Of a stretch of 64,000 nt of DNA, positions 35,126 to 46,719 are shown piece after piece. Origin of the DNA: Lepturacanthus savala (Eukaryota > Chordata > Actinopteri > Scombriformes > Trichiuridae); the NCBI GenBank assembly GCA_030544235.1, contig CM060476.1:24666733-24730732 (forward strand), in the 5' to 3' direction. The notes beneath the pieces are model-generated. The model was not told where the DNA came from, ran no database searches, and saw nothing but the letters and a program-made list of their open reading frames with translations. Both the position numbers and the translations under genes were made by a program. Numbering within the stretch: position 1 is the stretch's first letter; every line of letters starts with the position of its first letter.

Positions 35126-37928
35126 CAATGTGCAATATAACTTTAGACTCATTTTAAAACACTGAAAAAATATATTAAACAATTTATTGAAAAATGTGGC
35201 AGCAATACCCAACTGTGTTTACACCATCCAAAAATAGTTTACTCTTTACAGCAGTTAGGTGATTTTTCATGTTTGTAGTCCATGTTCAAATTTGCTGTGA
35301 GTAAAGCAACTGTCCATATAAATACTGAGCAAGTTCAGAGGTTAAAACATAATTCAGAAGCCTAAAGTTTTAATTTGTTTCCTCTGTCCTCTCTGGTTTA
35401 CTGGTGAACTACAGTTTTTCTGCTAAAATGTCCTGCTATATTTGCTGCAGGGACATTACAGTAATTGGGTTATTATGTGGATGTCCCAGAATGTTTTCTT
35501 GTGATGGTATATACATCCTTTGAGATGCAGCAAGTTCTAGCCTCATCACCTGTGTCCTCCTGTTCCTCCTGATGCTCTTTCGCACTTCTTCGTGGCATCT
35601 GTTGTAGTTTTTTTTAACTACTACTACTAAAACCCACAAGTAATAAAACTGGTCAAATATGGGGTTAAAGATGTAATACATTTTTGATACTCTATGTAAG
35701 TAAGTGCTAAACGGGGACTATTTAGTATGCTCAGGTTTAGCGCCTGCAAAAGCTGCACCGATCCGTTTTGTGAATTTGCCCCTCAGTGTTCCAGTCCAAA
35801 ACCATTATAGTGCTTCTCTATTAAAACGATTGGCTTGTTGTGTCACACCGGCTAAATGATTGGACTCATATTCTCCTTATCAGTATGAGCTAGTGTGATG
35901 CGCCAAATCTAGTTGGCTGCCTTTATTTCATTTTGTAAATCTAAGTATCAGATTGGCAGCTGTCCAGTATAGAAGGACTTGTATTCGGATCAAGGCCAAG
36001 AAAAGGGGGACATCCCTGCATGAAACACAATTGGTGAAGATTTTGTAGAACAAATGCATTTTGAACAAATGGATTGGGCCTTGCTTTGGTTGACTGTTTG
36101 CTCCACCACAACTGGGGAGACGTATGGGTCCTGCCATGGTGCCAGCTGGAATCACTTCACACAACACTGATCTTATAAACAGTGTTGGACACACAGAGGG
36201 ACTGTTGGGGACAGTAATGGGCCCATTCTTATAGCTTTATTACTATATTTGCCTGCGTGTCACCAGTCTATCAGAAGCTGTCAATCAACCTCCGCAGGGT
36301 GAGCCTGTGCAAATGTTCAAATGGCCTACAGCTGTCCCCACTGGTTTAGCTCTTTCACACTGCTAAGATAGGATGGTGCTGGGCCAGAATAATAATGGTA
36401 AATATGCCATATTGAACAAAAGAGGCTATTTGAAACAGAATATGCCAATCATATCATGCACACTTGCAGGTTTGAAGACTATCCATCCTTGTCTGTAAGC
36501 AAACAGGTATGTACTGTATGTTTGCACTTGCATACACACAGTATGTGTCTTCATTTAAGCAGAGTAACGCGTAACAAAAGTGAAAAATTACTATAATGCA
36601 TTGTTTTTTGCTGTAAAGCAGTAATATAAGGCATTACTGAAAAGATCAGATAATTCTTTATTTGTCCTACGGTGGTGAAATTGCATTAGCAACAGTGGTA
36701 GAGACAGAACAAGTGACATGTAAGAAAAAGAAAAGACTAACAGACTAACAAAAAAAAAATTGGTCATATTTTACTCAGCACAAATGTCAGTAACACACAT
36801 TACAATGAGTTATTAACCTGGATTGAAGTGGTCATTTTTTTTCTTCATACAATTTCACTAAAATCAACACAGGCTCAGCAGCAGTGAAATATCTATAATG
36901 TTTCAGAAGAAGATGGAGATGGGTGAAGCTGCAGAAACACTGGATATAACATTCTCCAGATGGACACATTCATTACTTTCTGTTAGTGAAACATCAGGAT
37001 GTGAAGAACATCATAGTCAAATGAACTTTGTTCTACACATAAAGAAGTGTCCACTTCCTGAAATAGCAGCAGTAATTTAACATTTCCAGAGAGTGAGTAT
37101 AGGAACATAATTGCTAATAATCTTACCAAATCAAACATTCAAATGTGTATCTGTCAAATTGATGGATCTGAAAACATAACTTGAATAGTTTTCAATGATG
37201 AAATTCAGTGTATTAAAAAACACAGTCATGAACTTAACTCACAGATCGCTCAGTATACAGTATATATTTTTCCCAGTTTAAAAATATCATGAAACGATGT
37301 TTTAATGAAATCCAACATGTACCAGAAATCATATTTCTTTTATAGAACATAGCATTTTGCAATGCTCAGCATCGGAATTGCAAATCATTTATTTTACAGC
37401 GCTTCAGTTTCAGCATTTACCTGATATTGTTCTCAATCTCCTTAAATGTGGATGCATATATGTATTATGTGAGGACTAATCCTGTTAAACTGATATATTT
37501 GATATTTGGTGACTGAATAATAGACTGTTGATGTGTTTTATTGCTTCTTCTTCTATTAGCTTGCATGCTGCTACCTGTCACCATGGCTTTTATACTTAGT
37601 GGAATATCCAAGGCATTCATCAAAGCAACATTCATATGCACTGGTCCCATTTGTAGCTCGCCATTATTCTTCATGGTGAACGCTAAAGCATTAAACATTT
37701 ACACTCTCCGTTGATTCAGTCCTGTAAGCTATAATGTTGTTTGTTGCAGTATACTCTACTTGTCCATTAGTGTTGTGGTTCTGGCTTATTTGCCAGTGTA
37801 TTAGTTTCATTTCATTTAGAATTACTCCAAGTGCAATGACACAGCCTGAGGAAATAATCGGAAATATTAGCTTGGCTCGCTCTTTCTCTCTTTCCATGAG
37901 GGACATGGCCCCTTACTATTCATCCCTT

Positions 37929-37929
<1 letters not shown>

Positions 37930-37994
<65 letters not shown>
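37930..37994. repeat. (CAAT)n tetranucleotide repeat
   Basis: About 16 tandem CAAT units without interruption. An apparent open frame of repeated INQS residues across it is an artefact of the array. Confidence 0.97.
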
Positions 37995-38321
37995 CCAGTA
38001 GCTGCTTGCTGCTTGTCTGACATCACCTCTCAGACTATTTAACAGCTCAGGTGGAGAGGAACAGGGACCAACATAGACCAGAGTGCTGTTTGAAATGAAG
38101 TTTATTTACCTGGAATTGTTTAAATGAAGATGAGCTACCAGTAACCAAACAATATTTGGGCCTTTAGAAAATAAATGATGCCCAAACAAATAACAGAATA
38201 TAACTTAAAGGGATACTGTGTTTTCTCTCATCTAGTGGTGAAATTGTATTTTCTCTACCTCCTCGTTTTGTCAAATGTGCATTACAACCTCTGAACTCTA
38301 TGATATCCGGTTAGTGACGAG

Positions 38322-38752
38322 CCCTCTATTGCATGAAATATTATTTAGATATCATGAAACATGTTTTGAATGTTTTTATTATTTAAAATAACCTATATAA
38401 TAGATATATTTAAGAAATATGAGAAAAAGTTGTAAACAAGTCAATGGGACTCCATTAGGTTGTATTGGCAGATTGTTGCCATAATGAAACAAATCTATTT
38501 TAGTTTTTAACTTATAACATCCTTTCATTTTTGTATTTAATTTGGTGAATTTTTCCCAAATTCTAAACAAAAAGCAGTGATGCTCACGTTTTAAATGTCC
38601 ATTAGCAAAAGGGACGGGGACATCCTGGTCATGAGACCCCATACATTGTTTTTTCTTCAAAAAAAACATCCCTTTTCACAACTTTCTGTAAAACAATAGA
38701 TTTTATATTACAGCCTTTTAGAAAAATAAAGATAAAGTAATGCAATAGAGGG
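38322..38752 (+). mobile_element. piggyBac-like MITE family (PBM1), copy with both ends
   Basis: The left end is ccctctattgcatgaaat; the right end is taatgcaatagaggg, its inverted form, giving a 431-bp element. The right part shares cctggtcatgagac and cccttttcacaactttctgt with the copy at 63472. The flanking tetranucleotides are cgag and ctag rather than TTAA, so the target-site duplication is mutated or the insertion followed another route. Confidence 0.7.
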
Positions 38753-39959
38753 CTAGAAGCTGGGTCAACCTGGTTTTCTGCGAGCGGATCGCAAACAAAA
38801 CATTGAAAATGATATTGTTGAGAGTGAGGGTGAAGTCAGGATCTGAGTCTATTTAAGCTTTTCCTATCTGTGTTGTAGTGTCCTGCTCGCGACGTAATAA
38901 ATTACACAACCAAGCAATGAGAGAACTGTAATTCAGACACTAACCCTCACTCATTTTGGAGAATAAAGCAGCAACTTCAGCTGACTTTGCAAAATCTCAC
39001 TAGCTCCACTGATGTTTTCTCTTTTCGCTGTCATGTTGCATTTTTAATTCTGTTTTTTTTTTTTTTGCTTTATCCTGATGCGGCATGAGTATAATCTTGT
39101 GATTTTAATGAAAGTGTAGTGCAGGCTTTTATATTTTCCAGTGCATTTTCATCTTTCTCCTGCTTCACATTCATCATTGTCTCCAGTCACTCTGAGCCAA
39201 CATGTGTATGAAAAAACCTGGAAGAATGGGATGGAAGTCTCCATAGAACTTATGACCCCAATGAGGACATTTTAATGAATAAAAATCTTGTTTTGAGCAA
39301 ATAAATGAATAAAAATGCTACACATTATCCCTTTAAAGAGGAGGCTGCTTCTAATTCTGTCTACTGAACAAAATAAAAACAAAAATCCCTCACTACCCTA
39401 AAACTAAAATGCCAAAACAGCAAAGGAGAACAGCTTCTCAGTCTAACAATGAATATCAGGATTACACTAGTCCCAGGGCCCAGGTCTGATGCAGGATTCT
39501 CAGTCAGATAAAGACTCAACAGCAGCCTGGACTGGAGCAGAGCTGAGGGTTTTGAAGGTTCCATTAGCACCAGGATGCATAATTAATGAGACTTATTTTT
39601 TACATGATGTGTTATATTTACTTGATAAGGTCAAAACAGCCACAGCTTCAGGGTTAGAAGCTAAACTTAGGAGAGAACCATTTGTTCTGAAGTTCTATTC
39701 ATACTGACCCAAGAAATACAGGTTTTTGGTATTCTTTCCTACTGTGAAAAATATTTCCCTCTCTTTTGTATTTTTTTCCATTTCCCCTCAATATTTATAA
39801 AGTTCTTTCTCTCTGACCCTAATCTTCTTGCTATTTTTTTAATATATTTTTTTGTGTCATCCTCATCCTCTGATGTAAAACTCTTCTTTTACCTGTGCAT
39901 TTCTTCCCATCATCGTCTGCTGCTTATTTAGGAGTCAGTGAGGGGGAGCAGCAAAGTCG

Positions 39960-40565
39960 GCTTTGTCTTTTAATAATTAACTTTACTTATACGCACAGTT
40001 TAAAAACATGCCAGAACAAAAACAGAGATGAGGTAAGATAAAAACACTGAATACATAAATAACAACAGATATCATAAGAAGCCGCCTGAGGTAAAATCAA
40101 GAAATGCTTTTGGATAGAACTAGGATTAAATTGTGAGACGTAAAAGAAGACTGACTCCAACAGCTTATTTTCAGGCAGATCAATTGAGGAGCATCAGGGC
40201 CCTGATAGCGGAGGCTTTGGTTTTCAGTTCTGGGATGTCGGATCCATGCTGGTGGGACTGAATGACTGAAGTTAATTGGGTTGCCTGTTAAGGTTGTATG
40301 TTACACAGTCGAAGCCAAAACTGTCTCTCAGTGGGAAGGAGAGTGAATCACCTTGGATTACTTGCTCGAGTTTATACAAATATTCACATGAGTAGCGAGT
40401 AGTGTGACTCAAATGATTTTGGAGGATGATGTCTCAGTTCTGATCAGCCGAGCAGCTGAATCCTGAACAGTCTGGAATCGTTTCAGTGTTTTTTGATCAG
40501 GATTAAAGGCTGGTGCAGTAATCTTCAATTATTTCAGCCTCTGTAGAATTTAAAACAGAGCTAGT
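39960..40565 (-). repeat. Probable LINE 3' UTR remnant
   Basis: Strings such as aggagcatcagggccctgat, agcggaggctttggttttca and gttttttgatcaggattaaa resemble the 3' region of a fish LINE in reverse orientation. No coding peptide is recognisable. 38755-39960 before it is unique sequence with a T-run at 39050-39066. Confidence 0.4.
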
Positions 40566-40569
40566 CGTC

Positions 40570-40676
40570 AATTGGCTGGAGCCAATCCCAGCGTACTTCC
40601 AGACCAAGGACTGGAACCTCTGACCTTTTTGCTGTGAGACAACGGGGCTAACCGCTGCCCCACCGTGTCACCCTAA
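40570..40676 (-). mobile_element. tRNA-like SINE/retroposon fragment
   Basis: The minus-strand sequence joins the tail side (ggctggagccaatcccagcg on +) directly to the head side (ctaaccgctgccccaccgtg on +). It is therefore the same element as at 18297 with most of the middle deleted. Confidence 0.8.
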
Positions 40677-41217
40677 AGCAGATCTAATATAACAATATTT
40701 ATAAGAATATAAAAGCGAGATTGGATGAGCTTTGTGATAAAAGCTTCAAAGCCTAATTTGCTATTGAACAGGACACCAGAATGCCTTGCAACAGGCTTAG
40801 TCAACAAGCATTTCAGTTTTATGCAAATTAAACTGAAGAAAATTCATCGACATCCAGGTGCAAAATCTCAGATTATTTTTGTCAGTATTAAGATCGGGAT
40901 TTAACATGATATATATATATATATATATGATGATAATGATAATAATAATGATATTGTATGATGTGACGACTCTGTGGTAAAGGTGAGGATTTAGAGATTA
41001 AAATGATGGCTTGAAAAGTGGTGTGGGTTCAAAGGTGTTACCTTCAAATTAGGCAACCTGTTGCCATGGCAACAGTAAACATGGCCGTGTTTGTACATGT
41101 AACCTTATCCAGTGAAAGCGACATTATTAGTTACTTAGGCTACATCCACACTAATGCTTTTTCATTAGTGTGCATGTACACATATGTTTTTGCTACATTT
41201 ACACCAAGCTGCCATGC

Positions 41218-41252
41218 TACACACGCACGCACGCACACACACACACACACAT

Positions 41253-41288
<36 letters not shown>

Positions 41289-41290
41289 AC
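41218..41290. repeat. (CA)n microsatellite
   Basis: About 70 bases of CA repeat with CG and TG interruptions. Open frames of 150 and 185 residues run across it on both strands; they owe much of their length to the array and have no recognisable domain. Confidence 0.95.
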
Positions 41291-42059
41291 ACAGGTGTGT
41301 CCGTAGTGTTTCTGCAGCTACAGTTTCGGAAAGTACGACAGATGCATGAAACCGTGACCAAAAACCATTTTTTGAAGATGATGAAACAGGGACTACTTCC
41401 TCCATCCACTGCTTTGGCTTTAAATACCAAACCAGTCACATTTAATGTGGTTGCAGTGATATTTATCTGAGCACTTAAGAGGCAGGGGAAGGATAAATGA
41501 GAGTCACACAGACCCAAGTTATTGGGTAGTACGTCTTTTCTAATGCTATTAGGACTTAATGTAGCGCCATTTGGAGGGAGGAAGGAAGAAATGGAAAGCA
41601 GATGATGGACAGAGTTGAAGGTAATTGAAATGAGGAGGGAGAGAACAAGTGAGACTGCTGAGCAGTGGTGAAAACCCAAAAAACAGCTACAGTACATTTT
41701 TATTTTTACACTTTATTTCCTTTTTTTGTCTTTTGTTGCACTGAAGCTATGACGCACTGTGATACACATACTTTACATCATTATATCCACTTGGCATCTC
41801 ATTAAATTGTCCATCTGTCTTTTTAATTAAAAGACGAATGGAAATGGAATATTTGATGGACAGTTAATGGGGAGTCGTTCATTAGCCATCACTGGAGCAG
41901 GACTAGATCTGTGGACAGCAGCCTGGTGAGGCAAAGGGAACATGGACACTTCACAGTGGTTATTAAATAATATATAATAATATTATAATATTAAATATTA
42001 TTACCCAAAATCCATGTAGAAACATTTAAACACATGTTGAGGCAACTATAAATCTAAAT

Positions 42060-42360
42060 GATTTCGATTTGTGTGTCAAACAATCTCCAAAATCATAGAA
42101 TCGAGTTGAAACAATGTTGCTTTCTGGTTATTTAAAAGTCCATTTTCAAAATACACGATTTTGTGCAATTATATATCTATATCTATGTATATATATATAT
42201 GTACTGTATATGCCACATAGCCACAAAAGCACAGTCACTCATGCTGAATAAATGCATTGTGGAACTTAAAAAATAATTGTTTCAATAATTGTGATTTCAA
42301 TATTGACCAAAATAATATAATAATATAATGATCTTTGTTCATAGTTGATCAGCCCTAGAT
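42060..42360. repeat. Diverged teleost MITE-like repeat
   Basis: The block holds a aaaatacacgattttgtgca segment, a TA-rich run near 42170-42205, and a right part ending tcagccctagat, the type of terminus found in a common fish non-autonomous element. Boundaries are approximate. Confidence 0.35.
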
Positions 42361-42469
42361 CTGAATATGTTTTAATTACTTGTGTTGTCATAGAAATGAT
42401 CATATCTGATTTTTATTAGCAGGATCAATGACATCGTCGTTACTGGTGCTGCTACTGCTGAACTATAAT

Positions 42470-42527
42470 TATAACACAAAATTGTGTTATACTGATGTAA
42501 CCTGTTGCCTCGGTTACATCAGTATAA
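42470..42527. repeat. Two abutting perfect hairpins
   Basis: The first hairpin is 42470-42491: tataacacaa, two A's, then the exact complement. The second has 16-base arms, ttatactgatgtaacc at 42487-42502 and its exact complement at 42512-42527, around a 9-base loop (tgttgcctc). They share five bases at the join, so they are alternative structures rather than simultaneous ones. Confidence 0.95.
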
Positions 42528-42559
42528 ACAGGATTTTCAATTCACTCACTCTGGGATAC

Positions 42560-42850
42560 CCTATTGATTTCCTGAGGGGATTACGCCGGCATTTCAGAAC
42601 CACTTATCCTGAATCTGGGGATACTCCACACCGTCACGCTCCGAGGCCGATGGGAACGTGACTCCGTGTCACGGAGATAAGCCCGTGGCGGCGGATGAAA
42701 TCCGAAGCGCTGGTCAGTGCACCTGCTGACTTCAGATGGCCAGGTAACCCTTGATGGTGGTGAAACCCTAGGCATCCGGCACAGTGACCACACGTGAACG
42801 AGAGCCGCGGCTCACCTGGGGCCCCGGCCACATGCATTATTCACCACAGA
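42560..42850. other. GC-rich block of unknown origin
   Basis: This stretch is strongly GC-rich against AT-rich flanks. It is dense in CpG and short dyads: gagccgcggctc at about 42801-42812, ggggcccc, ctccgtg-t-cacggag near 42662-42676, and cggat-gaa-atccg near 42694. Two frames are open on the minus strand (42581-42793 and 42634-42837), but neither matches a family I know. It does not look like 18S, 5.8S or 28S rRNA, 5S rRNA, tRNA or a snRNA. Possibilities are the 5' region of a LINE, a SINE body, or a small CpG-rich element; I cannot decide. Confidence 0.5.
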
Positions 42851-43345
42851 CGCAGAGGTGTAGCTAAGCAGTGGCCCCTGCAATTTATGGTTCATATTAC
42901 CTCCCAACCTGTCTTTGCCCTCAGGTCTCAATTTTTTAAATGGAAAACAAGCAGTGAACTCTTCTTAATATGTGTTCTTTATTAAGGCCGTGGAGAGGAG
43001 CTGAAAAGGCTGCAGAGATGAATCGTCTTATATGGTCCAAGGTTATCCGGGGGACATTTTTAAAGGAAAATTATCCTTTAAACTATAAATCTCATATCAT
43101 AAATCATATCAGCCATTTGCACCATGTCAGGATTTTCAAGAATTACTACACTGCATTGTACTTCATTGAGGCTACTGCATTTTTTTTATTGCACAATATA
43201 AAAAATATGTAAATGTTATTACAAAGATAAAAAAAGAAAATAAACACACACAGGCAGAGGCAGACAACCCAGGGGGAATTATTTAAATCCTCTGCCACCT
43301 GAATAATGTTAAAAGTAATGTTAAAAATGACCCAAGGTGTCAAAT

Positions 43346-43650
43346 AGAGCTGCAACAATTAATTGATTAATTGATTTGTTACCAACTATCACTTTATTCA
43401 TCATTTAATTGTTTTGGGTCAGTTATTTTAAGTAGAAAATGTCCAAATTCCCTGGTTCCAGCTTCTCTTCTCTGATTATTTCCTGGTTTCTTTATTCTTC
43501 TATAATAGTAAACTGATGATGTTTGGGCTGTGGACAAAAAAAGACATTTTAGGTTGAATCTTCAGTTTTGGAAACACTGATCAACATTTCACACCATTTT
43601 ATTAATTAATTTCTTCAATAATCAAAAGATTAATTGACTATTGACATAGT
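43346..43650 (+). repeat. Common teleost TIR element (hAT-like?)
   Basis: It starts agagctgcaacaattaattg and carries tggttccagcttctcttctc, ctataatagtaaactgatga and gacattttaggttgaatctt in the same order as at 5.4 and 19.4 kb. The right terminus is diverged. 42850-43345 before it is unclassified. Confidence 0.8.
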
Positions 43651-44029
43651 TGTCAGTGTTATCCTTGGTTTACCTTGTTACCTTTTTTAATAGAATTGTT
43701 GGCTATCTATACTTTACTGGAATAGTTATTTTTCAGCCAGCTTTTTACTTCTACTCTTTACATTTCTTCATTGAACTGAATAATATGTGTTTGCAATTCA
43801 TTGCATAATCAGGCTGGTATTTATGTGATATTTATGTGACAGCTTACTTGTGTCTATTCTTGATTAGACTTGGTTGTTTCTGCCTGAAAATCATTTCACG
43901 TCCTCATTTTTGGATCTTCTGTTTTCTAGATTCTGACTCACTCACTACTATTATTAATACTTTTAAAGGGCCAGTACAATGCATGAACTGCAATATCTCT
44001 GCTAAAAAGTGCTCCATGAAACATGTTAA

Positions 44030-44225
44030 AGGGATAGTTGTGTATTGTTGACATGAATCTGTACTTCATCCCTATCATCAGTGTCGTACACTCACACTGA
44101 CTTACCCCAGACAGTGTCTTGTGAGCCCAGTTCTTTTCCAGTTCTGGTCAAAATGAAAGTAGTCCTGTAGGTTTCTGGGGAACACTAAAATAAAACGTCT
44201 TTCTTCTCATACAGCATGCTTTACA
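44030..44225. repeat. Teleost repeat fragment
   Basis: The segment aagggatagttgtgtattgt, gacatgaatctgtacttcat and actgacttaccccagaca is a familiar fish interspersed repeat, here without its other end. 44225-44685 is unclassified AT-rich sequence. Confidence 0.5.
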
Positions 44226-44684
44226 AAACCAACTGTTTTCTAAATTAATAAATATAAATATGCTAATGAGATAAATAATCATTTATGCACTAATTTGCAT
44301 ATGATATTTGTTTTAATATTATTAGCATTAGCATTATTAGTATGTATTGGAGACCTGGCTGCTAATGGAATACCAGTTTATATTGGACAATTTAGAGTAT
44401 TTATGCAAAAATTTAAAAAAATGACAATTAGATGCAAAAATTCCAATTCTGAAGTGGTGTTTGGCCTTAATTAGGGGTGCGAATATGATGATTCTGTGCT
44501 AATCAATATATTGCAAGATAATTCATGTTTTTGATACATCACAATATCTGTAAATGTTAAATAAGAAAAAAATACCCCCCAAAAGGCCCAATGATTTAAT
44601 TATGTATTTATTCACTGCAGAGGAATATTGCAATATCAACATTTTTCCCACCCTTACACTTAATTTACAATCCACATGCACATA

Positions 44685-45130
44685 TGCAAGGCAAGGCAAG
44701 TTTATTTGTATAGCACATTTCAATGAGGTAATTCAAAGTGCTTTACATAAAACATTAAAAGCATCAAGATACAATTTAAGACAGTTGATTAAAATAAAAT
44801 TAAAATTAAGAATTAAAATTTAAAATTTTTAAATTAAAACAATACAATTTAAAACAGTTGATTAAAATAAAAAAATAAATAAAAATTAAAAATAAAAATT
44901 AAGAATTAAAATTTATAACTTTAAAACAAAGAACAAGTTACAGTACAGTGTAGAGTAATTAAGAATGATATTAGCAGTAGGCAGCATTGAACAGAAAAGT
45001 CTTCAACTGTGATTTAAAAGCAGTGAGAGTTGCGGCAGACCTGCAGGTCAGACAGGAAGCCCGTGCAAGGACCTTAGAACTGGAGTGATATGGTCTGAGT
45101 GATAGTGATCCACTCAGACATGATACTATC
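44685..45130 (-). mobile_element. LINE 3' end, related to the copy at 20885
   Basis: On the + strand it begins gcaaggcaaggcaagtttat, then ttgtatagcacatttcaatg and caaagtgctttacataaaac, and continues with gcagtaggcagcattgaaca and cagacctgcaggtc, matching 20885-21240. The coding part is then replaced by a segment (caggaagcccgtgcaaggac) typical of another LINE 3' UTR, so it may be an internally deleted or chimeric copy. An A/T-rich expansion occupies 44800-44920. Confidence 0.75.
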
Positions 45131-45190
45131 TGTCTGAATCTATTCACCATGAACTTTGGTTTGGCTGCAGGTCATGTATTTCAACATCCA

Positions 45191-45196
<6 letters not shown>

Positions 45197-45238
<42 letters not shown>

Positions 45239-45250
45239 TGTGTGTGTGTG
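45197..45250. repeat. (TG)n microsatellite
   Basis: About 54 bases of TG repeat with one TC interruption at 45238. Flanking sequence is unique. Confidence 0.95.
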
Positions 45251-45600
45251 CAGTTCTACCACCAACTGTCTGTATGTGCTCACGGGCTGAGTTTCAATAC
45301 TGCTTTTTTGTTGTTTGTGCACCTACGTGTGTTCTTCATGGAGCATGACAGAGAGCGTAGCAGCTCCTCGTTCTAATTGTGTGTGAAACAGGATCTGTTA
45401 ATGCTCCGTGCCATCTGTGGTGCAGCAAAGCAGCTTTTTCCCTCACGTTCTCCTGAAAAGTCTTGATGCGTTTATGTCTTGTCCGTCTAACTCTGTCTGT
45501 TGCAGCATGTTAGTCAGACAACATGCACTGACTGTGGACACTTAATCTCACTTCCAAACCTCAGTCAAACCATCAAAACTCTTCACACGTCTCACATTAA

Positions 45601-46111
45601 CCCGTTAAACTCCAGGTTTCCCCCGTGGGGAGACCCTGAGATTGCTTCACTAATCATGTACAAATATAGTGAAGCTATACATCAAATTAAACAGGAGAAA
45701 CTCCACTACAAGGCATATTTACACACACCAAACACAACTCCAACACCAAGCAAATTAATTATGAAAATATGAAAATCGGTATACAATCATAAAGCCAACC
45801 CACTCGCCACATTTTGATGGCTAGCGCTTTGATACTTCATGTTATACAAACAAAACATCTCATATGAAAGCTGAGACTTTGACGACTCCAACGGTAGCAT
45901 CAGTGTAGCTTTATGACAAAAACTCCAAAAGCCAAAAAACACTTGGCTTGTTTGAAGCGACAAACAAAAAATGCGTTTTTTTTGTTGCTGTTTTGGGATG
46001 AAAATTTTTATTTGAGAGCAATAAATGGTCGTTTTTTGTCGACCAACATCAGACATACCCTACTTACTATGGGTATGTCCCAAACCTAAAAAAGGGCTGG
46101 AGTTCAAGGGG
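45601..46111. mobile_element. piggyBac-like MITE with TTAA target sites (PBM2)
   Basis: A 511-bp segment is flanked by TTAA on both sides (45597-45600 and 46112-46115). The ends are inverted: left cccgttaaactccagg; right, in reverse complement, ccccttgaactccagc (13 of 16 match). TTAA duplication with CCC/GGG ends is the signature of the piggyBac superfamily. There is no transposase frame inside. Its internal sequence differs from the PBM1 family at 63472. Confidence 0.85.
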
Positions 46112-46184
46112 TTAAGCTTGTTCCTCTGTAACATTGGCGAGAACTCTCACATAGACAGCATATCCCAAAAATAAAAGCAAGTCA

Positions 46185-46700
46185 CATCAATTTTATTTTC
46201 ATAGCGCAAAATCACAAATCATAGATTCCCCTACAGTTTGTACAATACAACATCCAGGACAGCATCAGACTCTCCAACAACAGAAGCTGCTTCATTCTGA
46301 GAATGATGAGAAAACACAGAACAGGACTCCAGGAACAAACTGATTTAAAAATGGTACATCAGTGGGTCATGAGTGTTACAGGTGGAAGAAAGAGAGAGAA
46401 GCTCAGCATGACAATGTTGTATTCCAGCCAGGGCCAACCCTAACGAGAAGCTTCATAAAAAAGTAAAGAACCTGTTGAACCTGCTCTTAAATGTAGGAAG
46501 GGTGTCTGTTCCCTGGACTGAAACAGTAAGACGAGTCCACAGGAGAGGAGCCTGGTAGTTGAAGGCTCTGCTACCATTTTGATTTTAGAAATTCTGGGAA
46601 CCTCAAGCAGAGTCTTCTCAGCAGATGATACAGAACTATGAGATCTTTCAGACAGGATGGAGCCTGACCATTAATAGCTTTGTAGATGGCCCCAACAAGG
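46185..46700 (-). mobile_element. 5'-truncated LINE, C-terminal coding end and 3' UTR
   Basis: On the minus strand near 46690-46620 the sequence encodes YKAINGQAPSCLKDL, a conserved C-terminal LINE motif comparable to YKALNGLGPRY at 21.4 kb but from a different family. The remainder to 46185 is decayed coding sequence and 3' UTR (ttttattttcatagcgcaaa on + at the tail). No catalytic domain is present. Confidence 0.7.
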
Positions 46701-46719
46701 CCCATTATGTAAATGATGA

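Noticed and set aside
41018..41697. Two of the longest open frames in the window (150 residues on +, 185 residues on -)
   Set aside because: Both run through the CA array at 41218-41290, overlap each other on opposite strands, and have no recognisable domain or splice context. Microsatellites without stops inflate frame length.
42470..42527. microRNA precursor
   Set aside because: The arms are 10 and 16 bp, too short for a typical precursor stem, and they are perfectly paired with short loops. I keep it only as a structural oddity.
42560..42850. Ribosomal RNA or snRNA fragment
   Set aside because: I compared it from memory with the 28S start region, 5S and U1 sequences and saw no match. The GC-richness alone is not evidence.
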